From the NCBI GenBank assembly GCA_047632755.1, contig JBLIDT010000001.1:1-64000 (forward strand): a DNA stretch of 64,000 nt, read 5' to 3'. The position numbers and the translations under genes were made by a program. Positions 18,704-28,583 of this stretch are shown here, in pieces. Below the pieces are notes generated by a model, which did not search any database, was not told where the DNA came from, and saw only the letters and a list, made by a program, of their open reading frames with translations. This stretch comes from JAKVAV01 sp047632755 (GTDB lineage Bacteria; Bacteroidota; Bacteroidia; Flavobacteriales_D; Cryomorphaceae). The stretch's first letter is position 1. Each line of letters starts with the position of its first letter.

Positions 18704-19205
18704 AGTTACAGAGAAGATTGTCGAAATTGACAAATTAGAAGCTCTAGCTCAGAGGCTCAGAACCAAAGGCAAACGCATCATTTTTACCAATGGAGTCTTT
18801 GACATTCTTCACAGAGGACATGTTACTTTACTCAATCTTGCCAGTGAACTAGGAGATTTCTTGGTAGTCGGGGTTAATTCTGATGCTTCAGTAAAGACAT
18901 TGAACAAAGGACCCGAACGACCCATCAATGGAGAGCAAGATCGCGCTATGGTTCTGGCGGCCCTTCAATGTGTTGATGCGGTTGTCATCTTCAGCGATGC
19001 CACGCCTTATGAATTGGTGAAAAGTATCAAACCTGATGTCTTGGTAAAAGGTGGGGACTATGATCCCGATCAAGAGGATCCCGCGACCAAGAATTACATA
19101 GTGGGTTCGGACATTCAACGTGTTAACGGTAAAAGTATCGCCTCCATTCCATTGGTAGATGGATACAGCACGACAGCGATTATTAAAAAGTCAAAAAATG
19201 GCTAA
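18687..19205 (+). CDS. rfaE2: D-glycero-beta-D-manno-heptose 1-phosphate adenylyltransferase-like protein
   Basis: A 172-residue cytidylyltransferase-like nucleotidyltransferase. The motif GVFDILHRGHVTLL is the HxGH-type active site near residues 36-49, and the chain ends with the VDGYSTTAIIKK segment holding the second ATP-binding motif STT. This is the C-terminal half of HldE as a stand-alone gene; no HldE-type kinase is in the window. It would act in ADP-heptose synthesis for LPS core, or on a related sugar phosphate or alcohol phosphate. The stop overlaps the radA start (ATGGCTAA), so the two are coupled. Confidence 0.88.
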   Translation: MNRLDRVTEKIVEIDKLEALAQRLRTKGKRIIFTNGVFDILHRGHVTLLNLASELGDFLVVGVNSDASVKTLNKGPERPINGEQDRAMVLAALQCVDAVVIFSDATPYELVKSIKPDVLVKGGDYDPDQEDPATKNYIVGSDIQRVNGKSIASIPLVDGYSTTAIIKKSKNG

Positions 19206-20556
19206 ATCTAAATCTGTTTTCTTTTGCCAGAACTGTGGTTTTGAATCGCCAAAATGGCAAGGGAAATGTCCGTCTTGTAACGAGTGGAATACCTTTGCGG
19301 AGGAGACCGTGGTGAAATCCAAAAAAGGATTCTCTTCAGAAAGGAAAAAGGAAAGTCTGCCCGTTGCTATAAACCAGGTACAAAGTGAAAGCGGTAAACG
19401 AAACCACACAGGTGATTCAGAGGCTGACCGCGTCTTGGGTGGCGGAATGGTTCCTGGGTCTTTGGTTCTAATAGCGGGTGAACCAGGTATTGGTAAATCG
19501 ACTCTTCTACTTCAAACTGCCTTAAAGTATGACAAGGCGAATGTGCTCTATGTCTCTGGAGAGGAGAGTAAAGCTCAAATCGCTGATCGCGCCTCACGAA
19601 TTGGAAACTTAAACCCAAATTGTTACCTCCTCACCGAAACCGATCCTGACGCTATCATCGAACACGCAGGAAACCTAAAGCCAGATTTCATTGTAATTGA
19701 TTCCGTTCAAACCCTGAATGCTTCGTGGATTGAATCTTCCCCAGGATCCATTAGTCAAATTAGAGAAAGCGCTGCTCGCCTCATGCGGTTCGCTAAAGAA
19801 GAAGGAGTCACTCTCTTTTTAATCGGTCACATTACAAAAGAAGGCAACATCGCGGGCCCAAAAGTTTTGGAGCACATGGTAGATGCTGTTCTTCTCTTTG
19901 AAGGAGATCAGAATCATGTTTTTCGATTGCTGCGATGCACCAAAAATCGCTTTGGCAGCACCAATGAGCTAGGCATCTATCGAATGGAAGGCTCGGGGCT
20001 GCAAATCGTTGACAACCCCTCTGAGCTGCTGCTAAGTGGGTATGCAGACAATTTGAGTGGATCAGCAGCAGCTGCGATTATTGAAGGAATTCGCCCATTA
20101 ATTATTGAGGTGCAAGCTTTGGTGAGTACGGCGGTATACGGAACACCTCAGCGCTCTGCAACTGGATATGATGTGAAGCGACTCAACATGCTACTGGCTG
20201 TTCTAGAAAAGCGATGCGGCTTTAAACTGGCAGGTAAAGACGTATTTCTGAATATTGCCGGAGGACTCAAAATCCATGATCCTTCAATTGATCTCGCGGT
20301 AGTGGCGGCAGTTTTGTCTTCCAGCGAAGATTTAAGCCTTCCCCGTCAAACTTGTTTTGCGGGTGAAGTTGGCCTGTCTGGTGAAATAAGACCCATTAAT
20401 AGAATTGAGCAACGAATTGCGGAGGCAGATAAGCTTGGATTCAAATCTATCTTCATCTCCAAACATCACCAACTATCCAAGTCAGCCCTTGCGGGTAAAA
20501 TGGAAATCCACTCAGTGGGGCATGTGAGGGATATGCTGGCGGAAATGTTCGGTTAG
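19198..20556 (+). CDS. radA: DNA repair protein RadA
   Basis: A 452-residue RecA-like ATPase that helps branch migration in recombinational repair. An N-terminal four-cysteine zinc finger (CQNCGF ... CPSCNEW) is at residues 9-29. Walker A is AGEPGIGKST near residue 95, and the RadA-specific KNRFGS motif is present. A C-terminal Lon-protease-like domain follows (GLKIHDPSIDLAVVAAVLSS, GEVGLSGEIRPI). The start is ATG 19198, overlapping the rfaE2 stop; a TTG further upstream adds no conserved sequence. The stop overlaps the convergent OmpA-protein stop by 3 bases. Confidence 0.96.
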   Translation: MAKSKSVFFCQNCGFESPKWQGKCPSCNEWNTFAEETVVKSKKGFSSERKKESLPVAINQVQSESGKRNHTGDSEADRVLGGGMVPGSLVLIAGEPGIGKSTLLLQTALKYDKANVLYVSGEESKAQIADRASRIGNLNPNCYLLTETDPDAIIEHAGNLKPDFIVIDSVQTLNASWIESSPGSISQIRESAARLMRFAKEEGVTLFLIGHITKEGNIAGPKVLEHMVDAVLLFEGDQNHVFRLLRCTKNRFGSTNELGIYRMEGSGLQIVDNPSELLLSGYADNLSGSAAAAIIEGIRPLIIEVQALVSTAVYGTPQRSATGYDVKRLNMLLAVLEKRCGFKLAGKDVFLNIAGGLKIHDPSIDLAVVAAVLSSSEDLSLPRQTCFAGEVGLSGEIRPINRIEQRIAEADKLGFKSIFISKHHQLSKSALAGKMEIHSVGHVRDMLAEMFG

Positions 20557-21530
20557 TCACCACCCACCATTTCAAGCAGCTCATCCAACTTAGGAGAAAG
20601 GATAATCTCAATTCGACGATTCTTTGCCTTATTATTCGGGTCTACTGGCTGGTACTGGCTCCTTCCTGCGGCACTTAATGATTCGGGATTCAAATCAGAA
20701 TTGGCCAGCATAATATTAACTACAGACGTTGCCCTTAGGACACTCAAGTCCCAGTTATTTCTTGGATATGTTGCTCTTTGAAATTCATCAGCATCAGTAT
20801 GACCTTCCACGACTATGTCCAGATCATCTCTGTTTCCCAGAACTCTAGCTAAATCGATAATTACTTCTTGGCCTTTCTTGTCTACATCAGTAGCTCCTGT
20901 CGCAAACAATAGCTTAGCCTCCATGCTGACATAGATTCGGCCATTTCGCTTTTCTATAGTGAGGCCATTTCCTTCAAAACCCATCAAGGCATCTGAGACG
21001 CTTTTGCGCAAAGCATTCATCAGCGAGTCTTTCTCATTTATCATAGAACGCAATTCTTCCAGCTTTGCTTCTCTCTCCACAAGCTCTTCCTCCTTTACAT
21101 TCAGTGCTGTTTCCAATTCATTCAATGCATCTTCCTTTTCCAAAAGGGCCAAACGCACAGCCTCAAGCTCTGCCATCAAAGTTTGCTTCTCGGCTTCAGT
21201 GCCTTCTCGCAAGCTTGCCGTTTTAGTGAGCAGTTGATCATTTAATGAGTTGATCTTGTCGTATTGCTTTCGCAAAATGCGCAAACTACTTCCCAATACA
21301 GATGTATCAGATTTGAGTGCGTCAATTTTTCTTTCAGACACGTTGTATTTCGTATCGAACTCATTGACCTCTGTAGTCAATTTTTGGTTTTCGAGGCGCA
21401 ATTGCTCATTCTCTCGTTCGGCGACCTCTTGTTTTTGTGCTACGTCCATAAACTTTCTGTTGGGAACGCATGATGCAAACATGACAAGGGTGAGTGCGAG
21501 AAGAATTACTTTGGAATACGAATAAGACAT
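20553..21530 (-). CDS. OmpA-family lipoprotein with coiled coil
   Basis: A 325-residue envelope protein. The signal peptide ends with lipobox FASC (Cys21). Residues about 30-175 form a long coiled coil rich in Glu, Lys and Leu (LRLENQKLTTEVNEF and similar). The C-terminal OmpA/Pal domain follows, with VVEGHTDADEF, NNWDLSVLRATSVV, LNPESLSAAGRSQYQP and NRRIEIILSP, the peptidoglycan-binding signature. It likely tethers the outer membrane to the cell wall across the periplasm. The gene is divergent from the hypothetical protein at 21639, with a 108-bp spacer that holds both promoters. Exact role and partner are not visible. Confidence 0.92.
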   Translation of the reverse strand: MSYSYSKVILLALTLVMFASCVPNRKFMDVAQKQEVAERENEQLRLENQKLTTEVNEFDTKYNVSERKIDALKSDTSVLGSSLRILRKQYDKINSLNDQLLTKTASLREGTEAEKQTLMAELEAVRLALLEKEDALNELETALNVKEEELVEREAKLEELRSMINEKDSLMNALRKSVSDALMGFEGNGLTIEKRNGRIYVSMEAKLLFATGATDVDKKGQEVIIDLARVLGNRDDLDIVVEGHTDADEFQRATYPRNNWDLSVLRATSVVNIMLANSDLNPESLSAAGRSQYQPVDPNNKAKNRRIEIILSPKLDELLEMVGGD

Positions 21531-21638
21531 AAGTGATCAGTTTAGAATACTAGACAATGCTACAGCAAATTTCTTACCTTTTATTCTGCTTACAGCAAGG
21601 GTCAGGAACTTTTATTCACTAAAAGAGTATTATAAGCT

Positions 21639-22328
21639 ATGAGCAGCCTTAGCAATGATTGGCTAATCGAGCCCATATTCGATTATGAGTATAAAACCTA
21701 CCAAGTGTTGGCCTACACCTCTCAAGCCGAAAAACGCTTTGAGGAATCCATGATATTCCCCTACCTCCCTGACATTCAAAGCCATTTAAGGAAGCTAACC
21801 CTTTACAAACAGAGTTTACTTAGTCTCGAAAGTGAGTTAAGAACAGACTTGATCGGAGTTGATTTTAATCAATTGAGATTAACCCGAGAGCAACTCGCTG
21901 ATAACGGGGTAATGGGCACACTGAATGACGTGCTTGAATTTGCCCTAGAAAAACTGTCTTACACCTATCAACTAGGGGTTTCTGAAAAGGAAAACTTACT
22001 GGAGCAAATCAACATTCGCCCTGTTGGAATAGTGAGTCCTGAAAGCCGCGGAGGCTTAATCCTTTTAAATAGTTCTGGGAAAACCAGAATCTACAAGTAT
22101 AGATATCGCTTTGTAAGAAGACCTTATGAAAGTGAGTCATACAAAGATGTGATGACTGAGTTTTTGGATGAAAGGACGACAGGTAGATTCCCGAACTTTC
22201 GTGAATTGAAGATGCAGTACCGAGAAAAGAATGAGATCAACACGTATCTGATTGAGACGGAGACGGAGATCCCTGTCTTTGAAACCCTATTGCCGTTTGC
22301 AAAAGAATTTCTTCTTAAAAATGAATAG
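21639..22328 (+). CDS. Conserved hypothetical protein
   Basis: A 229-residue soluble protein with no signal peptide or membrane segment. I do not recognise a characterised family; the style resembles proteins conserved in Bacteroidetes. It opens with SNDWLIEPIFDYEYKTYQVL. It has a helical central part rich in Leu and Glu, and a C-terminal part with IYKYRYRFVRRPYES and PNFRELKMQYREKNEINTY. Codon use and flanking gene spacing look normal. It is divergent from the OmpA gene and convergent with the peptide-binding lipoprotein, with a 6-base gap, so it is probably monocistronic. Confidence 0.7.
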   Translation: MSSLSNDWLIEPIFDYEYKTYQVLAYTSQAEKRFEESMIFPYLPDIQSHLRKLTLYKQSLLSLESELRTDLIGVDFNQLRLTREQLADNGVMGTLNDVLEFALEKLSYTYQLGVSEKENLLEQINIRPVGIVSPESRGGLILLNSSGKTRIYKYRYRFVRRPYESESYKDVMTEFLDERTTGRFPNFRELKMQYREKNEINTYLIETETEIPVFETLLPFAKEFLLKNE

Positions 22329-22334
22329 CAAGTC

Positions 22335-24074
22335 TTATTCTTGCTCTGGCAATAGGTAAACTTGAGAAAGATCAAGATTTCCCATTGGGCTTACCGAAAG
22401 GTTTTGAACTCGTTTGTTTACTAGCCAAACCCATTCTTCGTAGTAAAGAGGAGCTACTGCAGCCTTATCCATAACTATACTGTCCGCTTTAAGCAACAAT
22501 TCTTGCCTTATCTTGGAGTTCGATTCTCTGGTGGAAAGCTCAAAGTATTCGTCAAAGTTGGGGTCATTGAACCTTACCGTGTTCAAATAAGAAGCCTTCA
22601 CAGAATCGTCTGGCACTAGCTTACCATGAAATAGTTTCAAAAAGTTCTCAGGATCTGGATAATCTGCAATCCAGCCATCCCTCCAAATCGCCACATTTCC
22701 CAATTCAATTTCCTCGTAGTGCTTGTTCCTAGGTAGAATTGACAGTTCCACTGTAATACTGAGGTTATCAGCTAGCATTTTTTGAACCGCCTCAGCAACT
22801 TCAAGGGCCGTAGGATTGCCATCATTAATCTGGATAGTCAACACAGGAAAACTTTGAGAATCCTCATATCCCGCACCTATCAATAGTTCTTTAGCTCGGA
22901 CAGGATTGAAGGTGAAGCCGCCAATACTATTGGCATCGTATCCAGGAACCGAAGGAGGGACAAAACCATAAATGGCTGGCTCTCCAAAACCTTTAAGGAC
23001 ACTATCCACCAAGAATTGTCTATCAATAGCATAATTGATTGCCCTGCGAACGTCTGCATTTCCAAACAACTCACTCCGATGCTGAAAACCATAGTATTCA
23101 ACACGCATTCCCGGAATGGTCAATATGTTGTATGAAGTATTCTCGTTTTCAGCCGACTCTACCAATTGCTGGATATTGTCTCTGGGAACGCTAAAAACCA
23201 AGTCGAGATTTCCGTCGAGAAATGCATCGAGTTGATCTCTCTCATTCTCTATAAAGTTGCAGCGAACTGCATCCAAGTAAGGAAGCGATCGCCCCAAGCT
23301 ATCTATCTCCCGATACTTTTTATTTCGCTGAAAGATGATGACATCGTTCATTTTGATGGTGAATGCTTTGAATGGGCCTGTACCAATGCACCAGTTATTA
23401 ATCTGGTCTTCGTACTGATATAGCTCCTCTGGGAAAATCCAGAAGCATGGATGAGTCAGAATAGCTAAGAAGTTTGGAGTGGGGTATTTAAGTTCGATTT
23501 CAAACGTATAATCGTCCACTAGTCGCAGTCCTTTAGGACTATCAGATGTTTCTTCGCCCTGAATCTTCGCTTGTCTGAATTCAGAGGCTCCTTCGATAAG
23601 GTCAATCACAAAAGGATAGAGAGCATTGTTCTCTGATGGCTCACAGAGTTTAGTGAAGCATTGAATAACGTCTTCAGCTCTAACTTCCCTTCCTTTCCCT
23701 TCTGGAAAAATAGGATCATCGTGAAAAAAGATTCCCTCTTTAAGAACGATAGTGTAGACCTTACCGTCTTCACTAACCGTATATGATTCTGCTAGTTTAG
23801 GTTTAAACTTTTTCGTCTTTTCATCGAGCTCGAAGAGACCTTCATAGACTTGATTCATTAGGTTAAAAGCCGCTGCATCAACCAAGTTGTGCGGGAAAAT
23901 GCTCAGAACATTATCAGAAAGACTCATTTTAAAAAGACCTCCACTCAATTCGTGGTTCACTTCGCCATTTGCTCCGCTGTTTCCCGTGTGTGAATTATCA
24001 CACCCGTTAACGAGAAAAAACAAAAAAGCTACGAGTAAAAAGCGGTTTAGAAATGAAGGAAATGCTCTATTCAT
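22335..24074 (-). CDS. ABC transporter substrate-binding lipoprotein, peptide/oligopeptide family
   Basis: A 579-residue SBP_bac_5 (DppA/OppA-like) lipoprotein. The signal peptide ends in a lipobox before Cys (FLVNGCDNS). Family features include VYEGLFELDEKTKKFKPKLAESY, YTIVLKEGIFFHDD, the GTGPFKAFTIK segment, NADVRRAINYAIDR and WIADYPDPENFLKLF. It would capture peptides or related solutes in the periplasm for an ABC importer. No permease or ATPase genes are adjacent; the upstream gene is xth, whose stop overlaps this start by 8 bases. It may therefore work with a transporter encoded elsewhere. Confidence 0.92.
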   Translation of the reverse strand: MNRAFPSFLNRFLLVAFLFFLVNGCDNSHTGNSGANGEVNHELSGGLFKMSLSDNVLSIFPHNLVDAAAFNLMNQVYEGLFELDEKTKKFKPKLAESYTVSEDGKVYTIVLKEGIFFHDDPIFPEGKGREVRAEDVIQCFTKLCEPSENNALYPFVIDLIEGASEFRQAKIQGEETSDSPKGLRLVDDYTFEIELKYPTPNFLAILTHPCFWIFPEELYQYEDQINNWCIGTGPFKAFTIKMNDVIIFQRNKKYREIDSLGRSLPYLDAVRCNFIENERDQLDAFLDGNLDLVFSVPRDNIQQLVESAENENTSYNILTIPGMRVEYYGFQHRSELFGNADVRRAINYAIDRQFLVDSVLKGFGEPAIYGFVPPSVPGYDANSIGGFTFNPVRAKELLIGAGYEDSQSFPVLTIQINDGNPTALEVAEAVQKMLADNLSITVELSILPRNKHYEEIELGNVAIWRDGWIADYPDPENFLKLFHGKLVPDDSVKASYLNTVRFNDPNFDEYFELSTRESNSKIRQELLLKADSIVMDKAAVAPLYYEEWVWLVNKRVQNLSVSPMGNLDLSQVYLLPEQE

Positions 24075-24846
24075 TTAATTTGAGTTCTAGGAAAACAGGA
24101 CAATGATCGCTGTGGACCACGCCCGAGAGTATCTCGGAATTAACGATTGATTCTTCCAGAGGTTGGGACACCATATGGTAGTCAATGCGCCAGCCTAAAT
24201 TCTTTTTTCGCGCGCCAGATCGATAAGTCCACCAAGAATATTTATCAATGACATCGCCGTTTACATTTCTGAAAGAATCTATGAAACCCGATTCTAAGAA
24301 TCGACTGACCCATTCTCTCTCTTCAGGAAGAAAACCGCTGGATTTCTTATTCGAAACAGGATTATGAATATCGATAGCTTGGTGACAAATGTTGTAATCT
24401 CCTCCAATAACGAGGTTCGGTCTTACTTTCTTAAGCTCCTCAATGAATGAGGAAAAGTCTGCCAAGAAATCCATTTTAAAAGATTGACGGATTTCTCCAC
24501 TGCTGCCAGAAGGAAAGTAGGTGCTCATAATAGATAAATCTCCAAAGTCGGCTCTTAGGACGCGGCCTTCACGATCGTATTTCTCCATGCCGCAACCCTC
24601 CACTACATTATCGGGTTCTATTTTGCTTAAAATTGCCACCCCCGAATAACCCGCTTTCTCAGCACTGTGAAAATAGGATTTGTAACCTAGCTCCTCTGCT
24701 CCCGAAAGGTCAACTTGTTCGGGCTTTGCCTTGGTTTCTTGTAGTAAAACTATGTCAGGTGATTCGTCCTTGAGCCACTCGAAAAACCCTTTTCGAATAG
24801 CTGAACGAATGCCGTTCACATTGTAGGATATAATTTTAAGCTTCAA
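24067..24846 (-). CDS. xth: Exodeoxyribonuclease III
   Basis: A 259-residue AP endonuclease/3'-5' exonuclease of the ExoIII/APE1 family, acting in base excision repair. It opens MKLKIISYNVNGIRSAIRKGF, with the metal-ligand LQETKAKPEQ segment. GYSGVAILSK, GGDYNICH and the terminal SDHCPVFLEL carry the catalytic Asp and His residues. The WRIDYHMVS strand is conserved. Length is normal. It starts about 35 bases from the divergent large surface-protein gene. It overlaps the downstream peptide-binding lipoprotein gene by 8 bases. Confidence 0.95.
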   Translation of the reverse strand: MKLKIISYNVNGIRSAIRKGFFEWLKDESPDIVLLQETKAKPEQVDLSGAEELGYKSYFHSAEKAGYSGVAILSKIEPDNVVEGCGMEKYDREGRVLRADFGDLSIMSTYFPSGSSGEIRQSFKMDFLADFSSFIEELKKVRPNLVIGGDYNICHQAIDIHNPVSNKKSSGFLPEEREWVSRFLESGFIDSFRNVNGDVIDKYSWWTYRSGARKKNLGWRIDYHMVSQPLEESIVNSEILSGVVHSDHCPVFLELKLNE

Positions 24847-24880
24847 ATTGCGTATTCTTAAATGCCACTTAGGCGAATCG

Positions 24881-27800
24881 ATGTTTTTTCAGGTCCTCAA
24901 AGTTAAGAGATTCCCCCTACTACCGTGCTTTTGTCGTCTAAAGAAAACGGCATTCTTAGGGTTGTTGCTTATCGCGCTCGCTGGCGGTACCTCAAACTTG
25001 TGCGCGCAAGATTTTGGGTCATTCAGAAGCAAAATAGTCTTCCCTCAAGGCGACACCATAACTCTTGACACACTAAGTATTGATCCAAGCTCATTTGTTG
25101 TTAAATCAAATGGGGAAATCTTGCCCGACTCATTGTATTTCGTGTTGCCCGCAGAGGCCAAACTGATATGGAAAAAGGGTCCAGCGCCAAAAAAAATAGG
25201 CGTGTCTTACCGTGTCTTGGAAATCGATCTTACTCGAAAGTATCAGAGACGCTCGCCGTCGATCATACAGAAAAGAGAGGATTACTACTCCGACCCATAT
25301 ACTTTTCGGCCCGAAGCACAGCAAGAATCAGTTTTTGGTTCTACGCGGTTGAACAAAACTGGGAGTATCTCGCGCGGATTGGGCTTTGGTAACAACCAGG
25401 ATCTGACCGTAAACAGCACACTCAGCCTTCAACTCAGTGGGAAACTCACCGACGAAATTAGTGTGCTCGCTTCCGTTACTGACGACAATATTCCCATTCA
25501 GCCAGAAGGCAATACAGCTCAATTGCAAGAGTTTGATCAAGTCTTCATTCAGCTCTACGATGACAAGAATAAGCTTACCGCGGGTGACTTTATAATTCAA
25601 AGACCAATAGGCTATTTCTCGACCTATTTCAAAAGAGCCCAAGGCGCGTCCTATGAAACTCGTCGTAAAATGGGGACAGGCAACTACACCTTTTTTACCC
25701 AAACGAGTGCAGCAATCTCACGTGGAAAATTTGCCAGAAAAATCATTCAGGGATCAGAAGGAAACCAAGGTCCATATCGCATGCGCGGAAATGAAAACGA
25801 AGCCTTCATCATCATCTTAGCGGGAACCGAGCGCGTTTTCATAGACGGAAAGGAGATGAAACGAGGCCAGCAAAACGACTATGTTATTGACTACAACACC
25901 GCTGAAATAACCTTCACGGCCAATCAGCTAATTAACAAGGACAAGCGCATCGCAGTCGAGTTTCAGTACACAGATGCGAATTATACCCGCAGCCTTGTTC
26001 AAACTTCTACAGGAGTAGAAAACGATCGTTTTCAATTTTTCGTTAATTTTTTTAGCGAACAGGACGCAAAGAATCAACCTCTCCAGCAAGACTTAACCGA
26101 TGAGGATAGGATCATCTTGAGCAATGCAGGAGACAATCCTCAATTTGCCATTTCCCCTGGGTTTGAGGAAGTATTTGAATACAGCAATGACCGCGTTCTC
26201 TATACCTTGATTGATTCTCTCGGTTTCGATTCAATTTTTGTGCGAGTCACGGCCCCCACCACTCCAATGTATAATGTCAGCTTTAGCGAGGTCGGCGAAG
26301 GAAACGGAGACTATGAGCAAGTGGGGTTTGATGCAACTGGTAGAATATTTAGCTGGGTAGAACCAACTGTCATCGGTGGGCAAGTATTTCGGAATGGAAA
26401 TTACGCTCCCGTGCGCCAACTCATTGCCCCTAAAAGAAATCAACTGCTTATGGCAGGAGCCAATGGGAAATTTACCGAAAGAACATCGGCAAGCATAGAG
26501 GGTGGCTTTTCCAATGATGATCAAAATACCTTTTCGGAAACCGGAGACACTGACAATTTGAGCCACGGCTTGTTTGCTAAATTTGAGCATATTGAACCTC
26601 TCTCGAAGAAACCTGAAGCAGCAGAAGTATTTGGTCGGGCAATGGTGGAGTCAAGAGGGAAAAACTTTAGACCGATTGAACCTTATCGCTCAGTAGAGTT
26701 TACCCGCAACTGGAACTTGAATGACAGCCTCGAAAACAACGCGCAAAATATCATTTCAGGTGTCCTAGGAATTAAGAAGCTCGACAAGTACAACCTGACA
26801 TATTCTCTCGACCGCTTCGATGCAGGAAGCGACTACACGGGTATTAAAAACAATTTGAATGCTAACTTAAATTTAGACGGGTTCAGGGGCTGGTTTATCG
26901 GTAGTTTACTCGAAACGGAAGGTGCCATTAAATCTCGATTTACTCGTCACAAATCACTCGTCGAAAAAGACTTCTGGATTACAAAAATTGGCTTCACAGA
27001 CGAACGGGAAGATAACCTCCGCTTTTCGCCTGGTAGCGATACGCTCTCTTCGGCAGCTTATAAATTTTATGACTGGCAATTTTACATCGCCAACCGCGAC
27101 TCATCTGACTTCGGTTATAAAGTCTTCTACCGCGAAAGAACAGATTTTGCCGCAGCCTTTGACGACTACTCCGAAAGTACACATGCCATCCATTATGGTG
27201 CGGAAATATCCTTAATGGGCAACCCAAAAAACACCCTGAAGGCCACTGTTTCAAATAGGATACTGGAAATTGTAGATGAAGAATCCACAACGCAGGAGCC
27301 CGAAGAAACTCTTTTGATGAGGATAGAGTATGCGGGTAGATTTTTTAAAAATACAATCACGACGAATACCTTTTATGAAATCGGATCGGGGCTTGAGCGC
27401 AGACAAGAGTTCATCTACATTCTAGACCCTACGGGACAAGCGCCATTTACTTGGATCGATTACAATGACAACGGAATAAAAGAACTGAACGAATTTGAGA
27501 CTGCCAGGCCAGAAGATGGCGAGCGATACTTGAGAATATTTACACCCACAGATGACTATCAAAGAGCTTATTCCAACCAGTTTTCACAGAGCCTGAATAT
27601 TAGTCCTGCGGGGATATGGATGAAAGAAGAAGGCGTAAAGAAAATACTGGCCAAATTTAGCAACCAGACCGCATTCCGTATTCAGCGCAAAACACGACAG
27701 GAAGATGAGGTAGATCGTTTCAACCCTTTTGCAGATCCCTCGGGAACGGAAAATTTGATCTCTCAATCGTCAAGCATTCGAAACACCTTTTTCTTTAATC

Positions 27801-28411
27801 GAACGAGTTCCAAGTTTGGTGTGGACTATACCTTCAGCGACCAAACAAGCAAGACTCCGCTTACATCAGGTTTTGAAGAGCGAGAAAACACCGCTCATAT
27901 TATGCGCTTGCGGTATAACTTCACCGCTAAATATGGGGCTATTATAGAGCAAGAAACGGGGAAGCGTTTAAGTGGTTCAGACTTTCTAGAAGGACGCAAC
28001 TACTCAATCGGCTACATTTCGTTAAAGCCCACTTTCTCATACCAGCCCAGCACGGCGTTCAGGGCAAACCTTTCAGGCACATACACCCTAAAAGAGAATG
28101 CACAAAACCTGGGCGGCGAAGAGGCGGAAATAGTCGACTTCGGTGCCGACTTGCGCTTGAGTAAAATTGAAAAAGGCACCTACTTTGCCCAGATAAATTA
28201 CATTACTATCGACTATGTGGGAGGGGTAAACAATAGCTTATCCTACGAGATGCTCGAAGGACTACAAAACGGTCAAAATATAACCTGGGCGGCAGGAGTG
28301 CAAAGAAACTTAGGAAAGAACCTTCAGCTCAGCTTAACCTATAACGGTCGAAAATCTGAAGAAACTCGATCCATCCATACTGGGAATGTTCAGGTGAGAG
28401 CCTTCTTCTAG
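24881..28411 (+). CDS. Very large putative outer-membrane beta-barrel or surface protein
   Basis: A 1176-residue secreted protein. ATG 24881 gives a basic N-terminus and a hydrophobic stretch ending near SNLCAQ, a plausible signal peptide; an upstream TTG at 24848 is less likely. The body has alternating amphipathic strands typical of beta-barrels (TGSISRGLGFGNNQDLTV, SLQLSGKLTDEISVLASVTD, FSTYFKRAQGASYET). It contains the extracellular-type motif VFIDGKEMKRGQ...YVIDYNTAEITFT and ends in RNLGKNLQLSLTYNGR...VQVRAFF, a final strand ending in Phe. No T9SS sorting tail is present. I recognise it as a widespread but uncharacterised Bacteroidetes family. Outer-membrane location is inference. Confidence 0.7.
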   Translation: MFFQVLKVKRFPLLPCFCRLKKTAFLGLLLIALAGGTSNLCAQDFGSFRSKIVFPQGDTITLDTLSIDPSSFVVKSNGEILPDSLYFVLPAEAKLIWKKGPAPKKIGVSYRVLEIDLTRKYQRRSPSIIQKREDYYSDPYTFRPEAQQESVFGSTRLNKTGSISRGLGFGNNQDLTVNSTLSLQLSGKLTDEISVLASVTDDNIPIQPEGNTAQLQEFDQVFIQLYDDKNKLTAGDFIIQRPIGYFSTYFKRAQGASYETRRKMGTGNYTFFTQTSAAISRGKFARKIIQGSEGNQGPYRMRGNENEAFIIILAGTERVFIDGKEMKRGQQNDYVIDYNTAEITFTANQLINKDKRIAVEFQYTDANYTRSLVQTSTGVENDRFQFFVNFFSEQDAKNQPLQQDLTDEDRIILSNAGDNPQFAISPGFEEVFEYSNDRVLYTLIDSLGFDSIFVRVTAPTTPMYNVSFSEVGEGNGDYEQVGFDATGRIFSWVEPTVIGGQVFRNGNYAPVRQLIAPKRNQLLMAGANGKFTERTSASIEGGFSNDDQNTFSETGDTDNLSHGLFAKFEHIEPLSKKPEAAEVFGRAMVESRGKNFRPIEPYRSVEFTRNWNLNDSLENNAQNIISGVLGIKKLDKYNLTYSLDRFDAGSDYTGIKNNLNANLNLDGFRGWFIGSLLETEGAIKSRFTRHKSLVEKDFWITKIGFTDEREDNLRFSPGSDTLSSAAYKFYDWQFYIANRDSSDFGYKVFYRERTDFAAAFDDYSESTHAIHYGAEISLMGNPKNTLKATVSNRILEIVDEESTTQEPEETLLMRIEYAGRFFKNTITTNTFYEIGSGLERRQEFIYILDPTGQAPFTWIDYNDNGIKELNEFETARPEDGERYLRIFTPTDDYQRAYSNQFSQSLNISPAGIWMKEEGVKKILAKFSNQTAFRIQRKTRQEDEVDRFNPFADPSGTENLISQSSSIRNTFFFNRTSSKFGVDYTFSDQTSKTPLTSGFEERENTAHIMRLRYNFTAKYGAIIEQETGKRLSGSDFLEGRNYSIGYISLKPTFSYQPSTAFRANLSGTYTLKENAQNLGGEEAEIVDFGADLRLSKIEKGTYFAQINYITIDYVGGVNNSLSYEMLEGLQNGQNITWAAGVQRNLGKNLQLSLTYNGRKSEETRSIHTGNVQVRAFF

Positions 28412-28493
28412 TTGGAGTCTGTCTATGCAACCCGCTATCTTCCTTCCACCATGCCGCTGGCTTGGTCTAAGAACTTGTTTTAAAAAACAGTCA

Positions 28494-28507
28494 TTGACCG
28501 CGGTCAA
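28494..28507. repeat. Perfect 14-bp palindrome TTGACCGCGGTCAA
   Basis: This GC-centred palindrome lies between two convergent stops, in a 172-base spacer (28412-28583) with no gene. An AT-rich hairpin (TGTTTT/AAAACA) is just upstream. It lacks a T-tract, so it is not a convincing terminator. It may be a binding site or chance. Confidence 0.35.
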
Positions 28508-28583
28508 CCCCTTCATTTTTAAAACTTCGTGCGCGTTGTTATCGAGTTTTCTGGTTCAGACTATTGAGGGTATGGACAAATAA

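Noticed and set aside
28412..28583. Possible terminator between convergent genes
   Set aside because: Only AT-rich or palindromic sequence is present; no GC stem with a T-tract.
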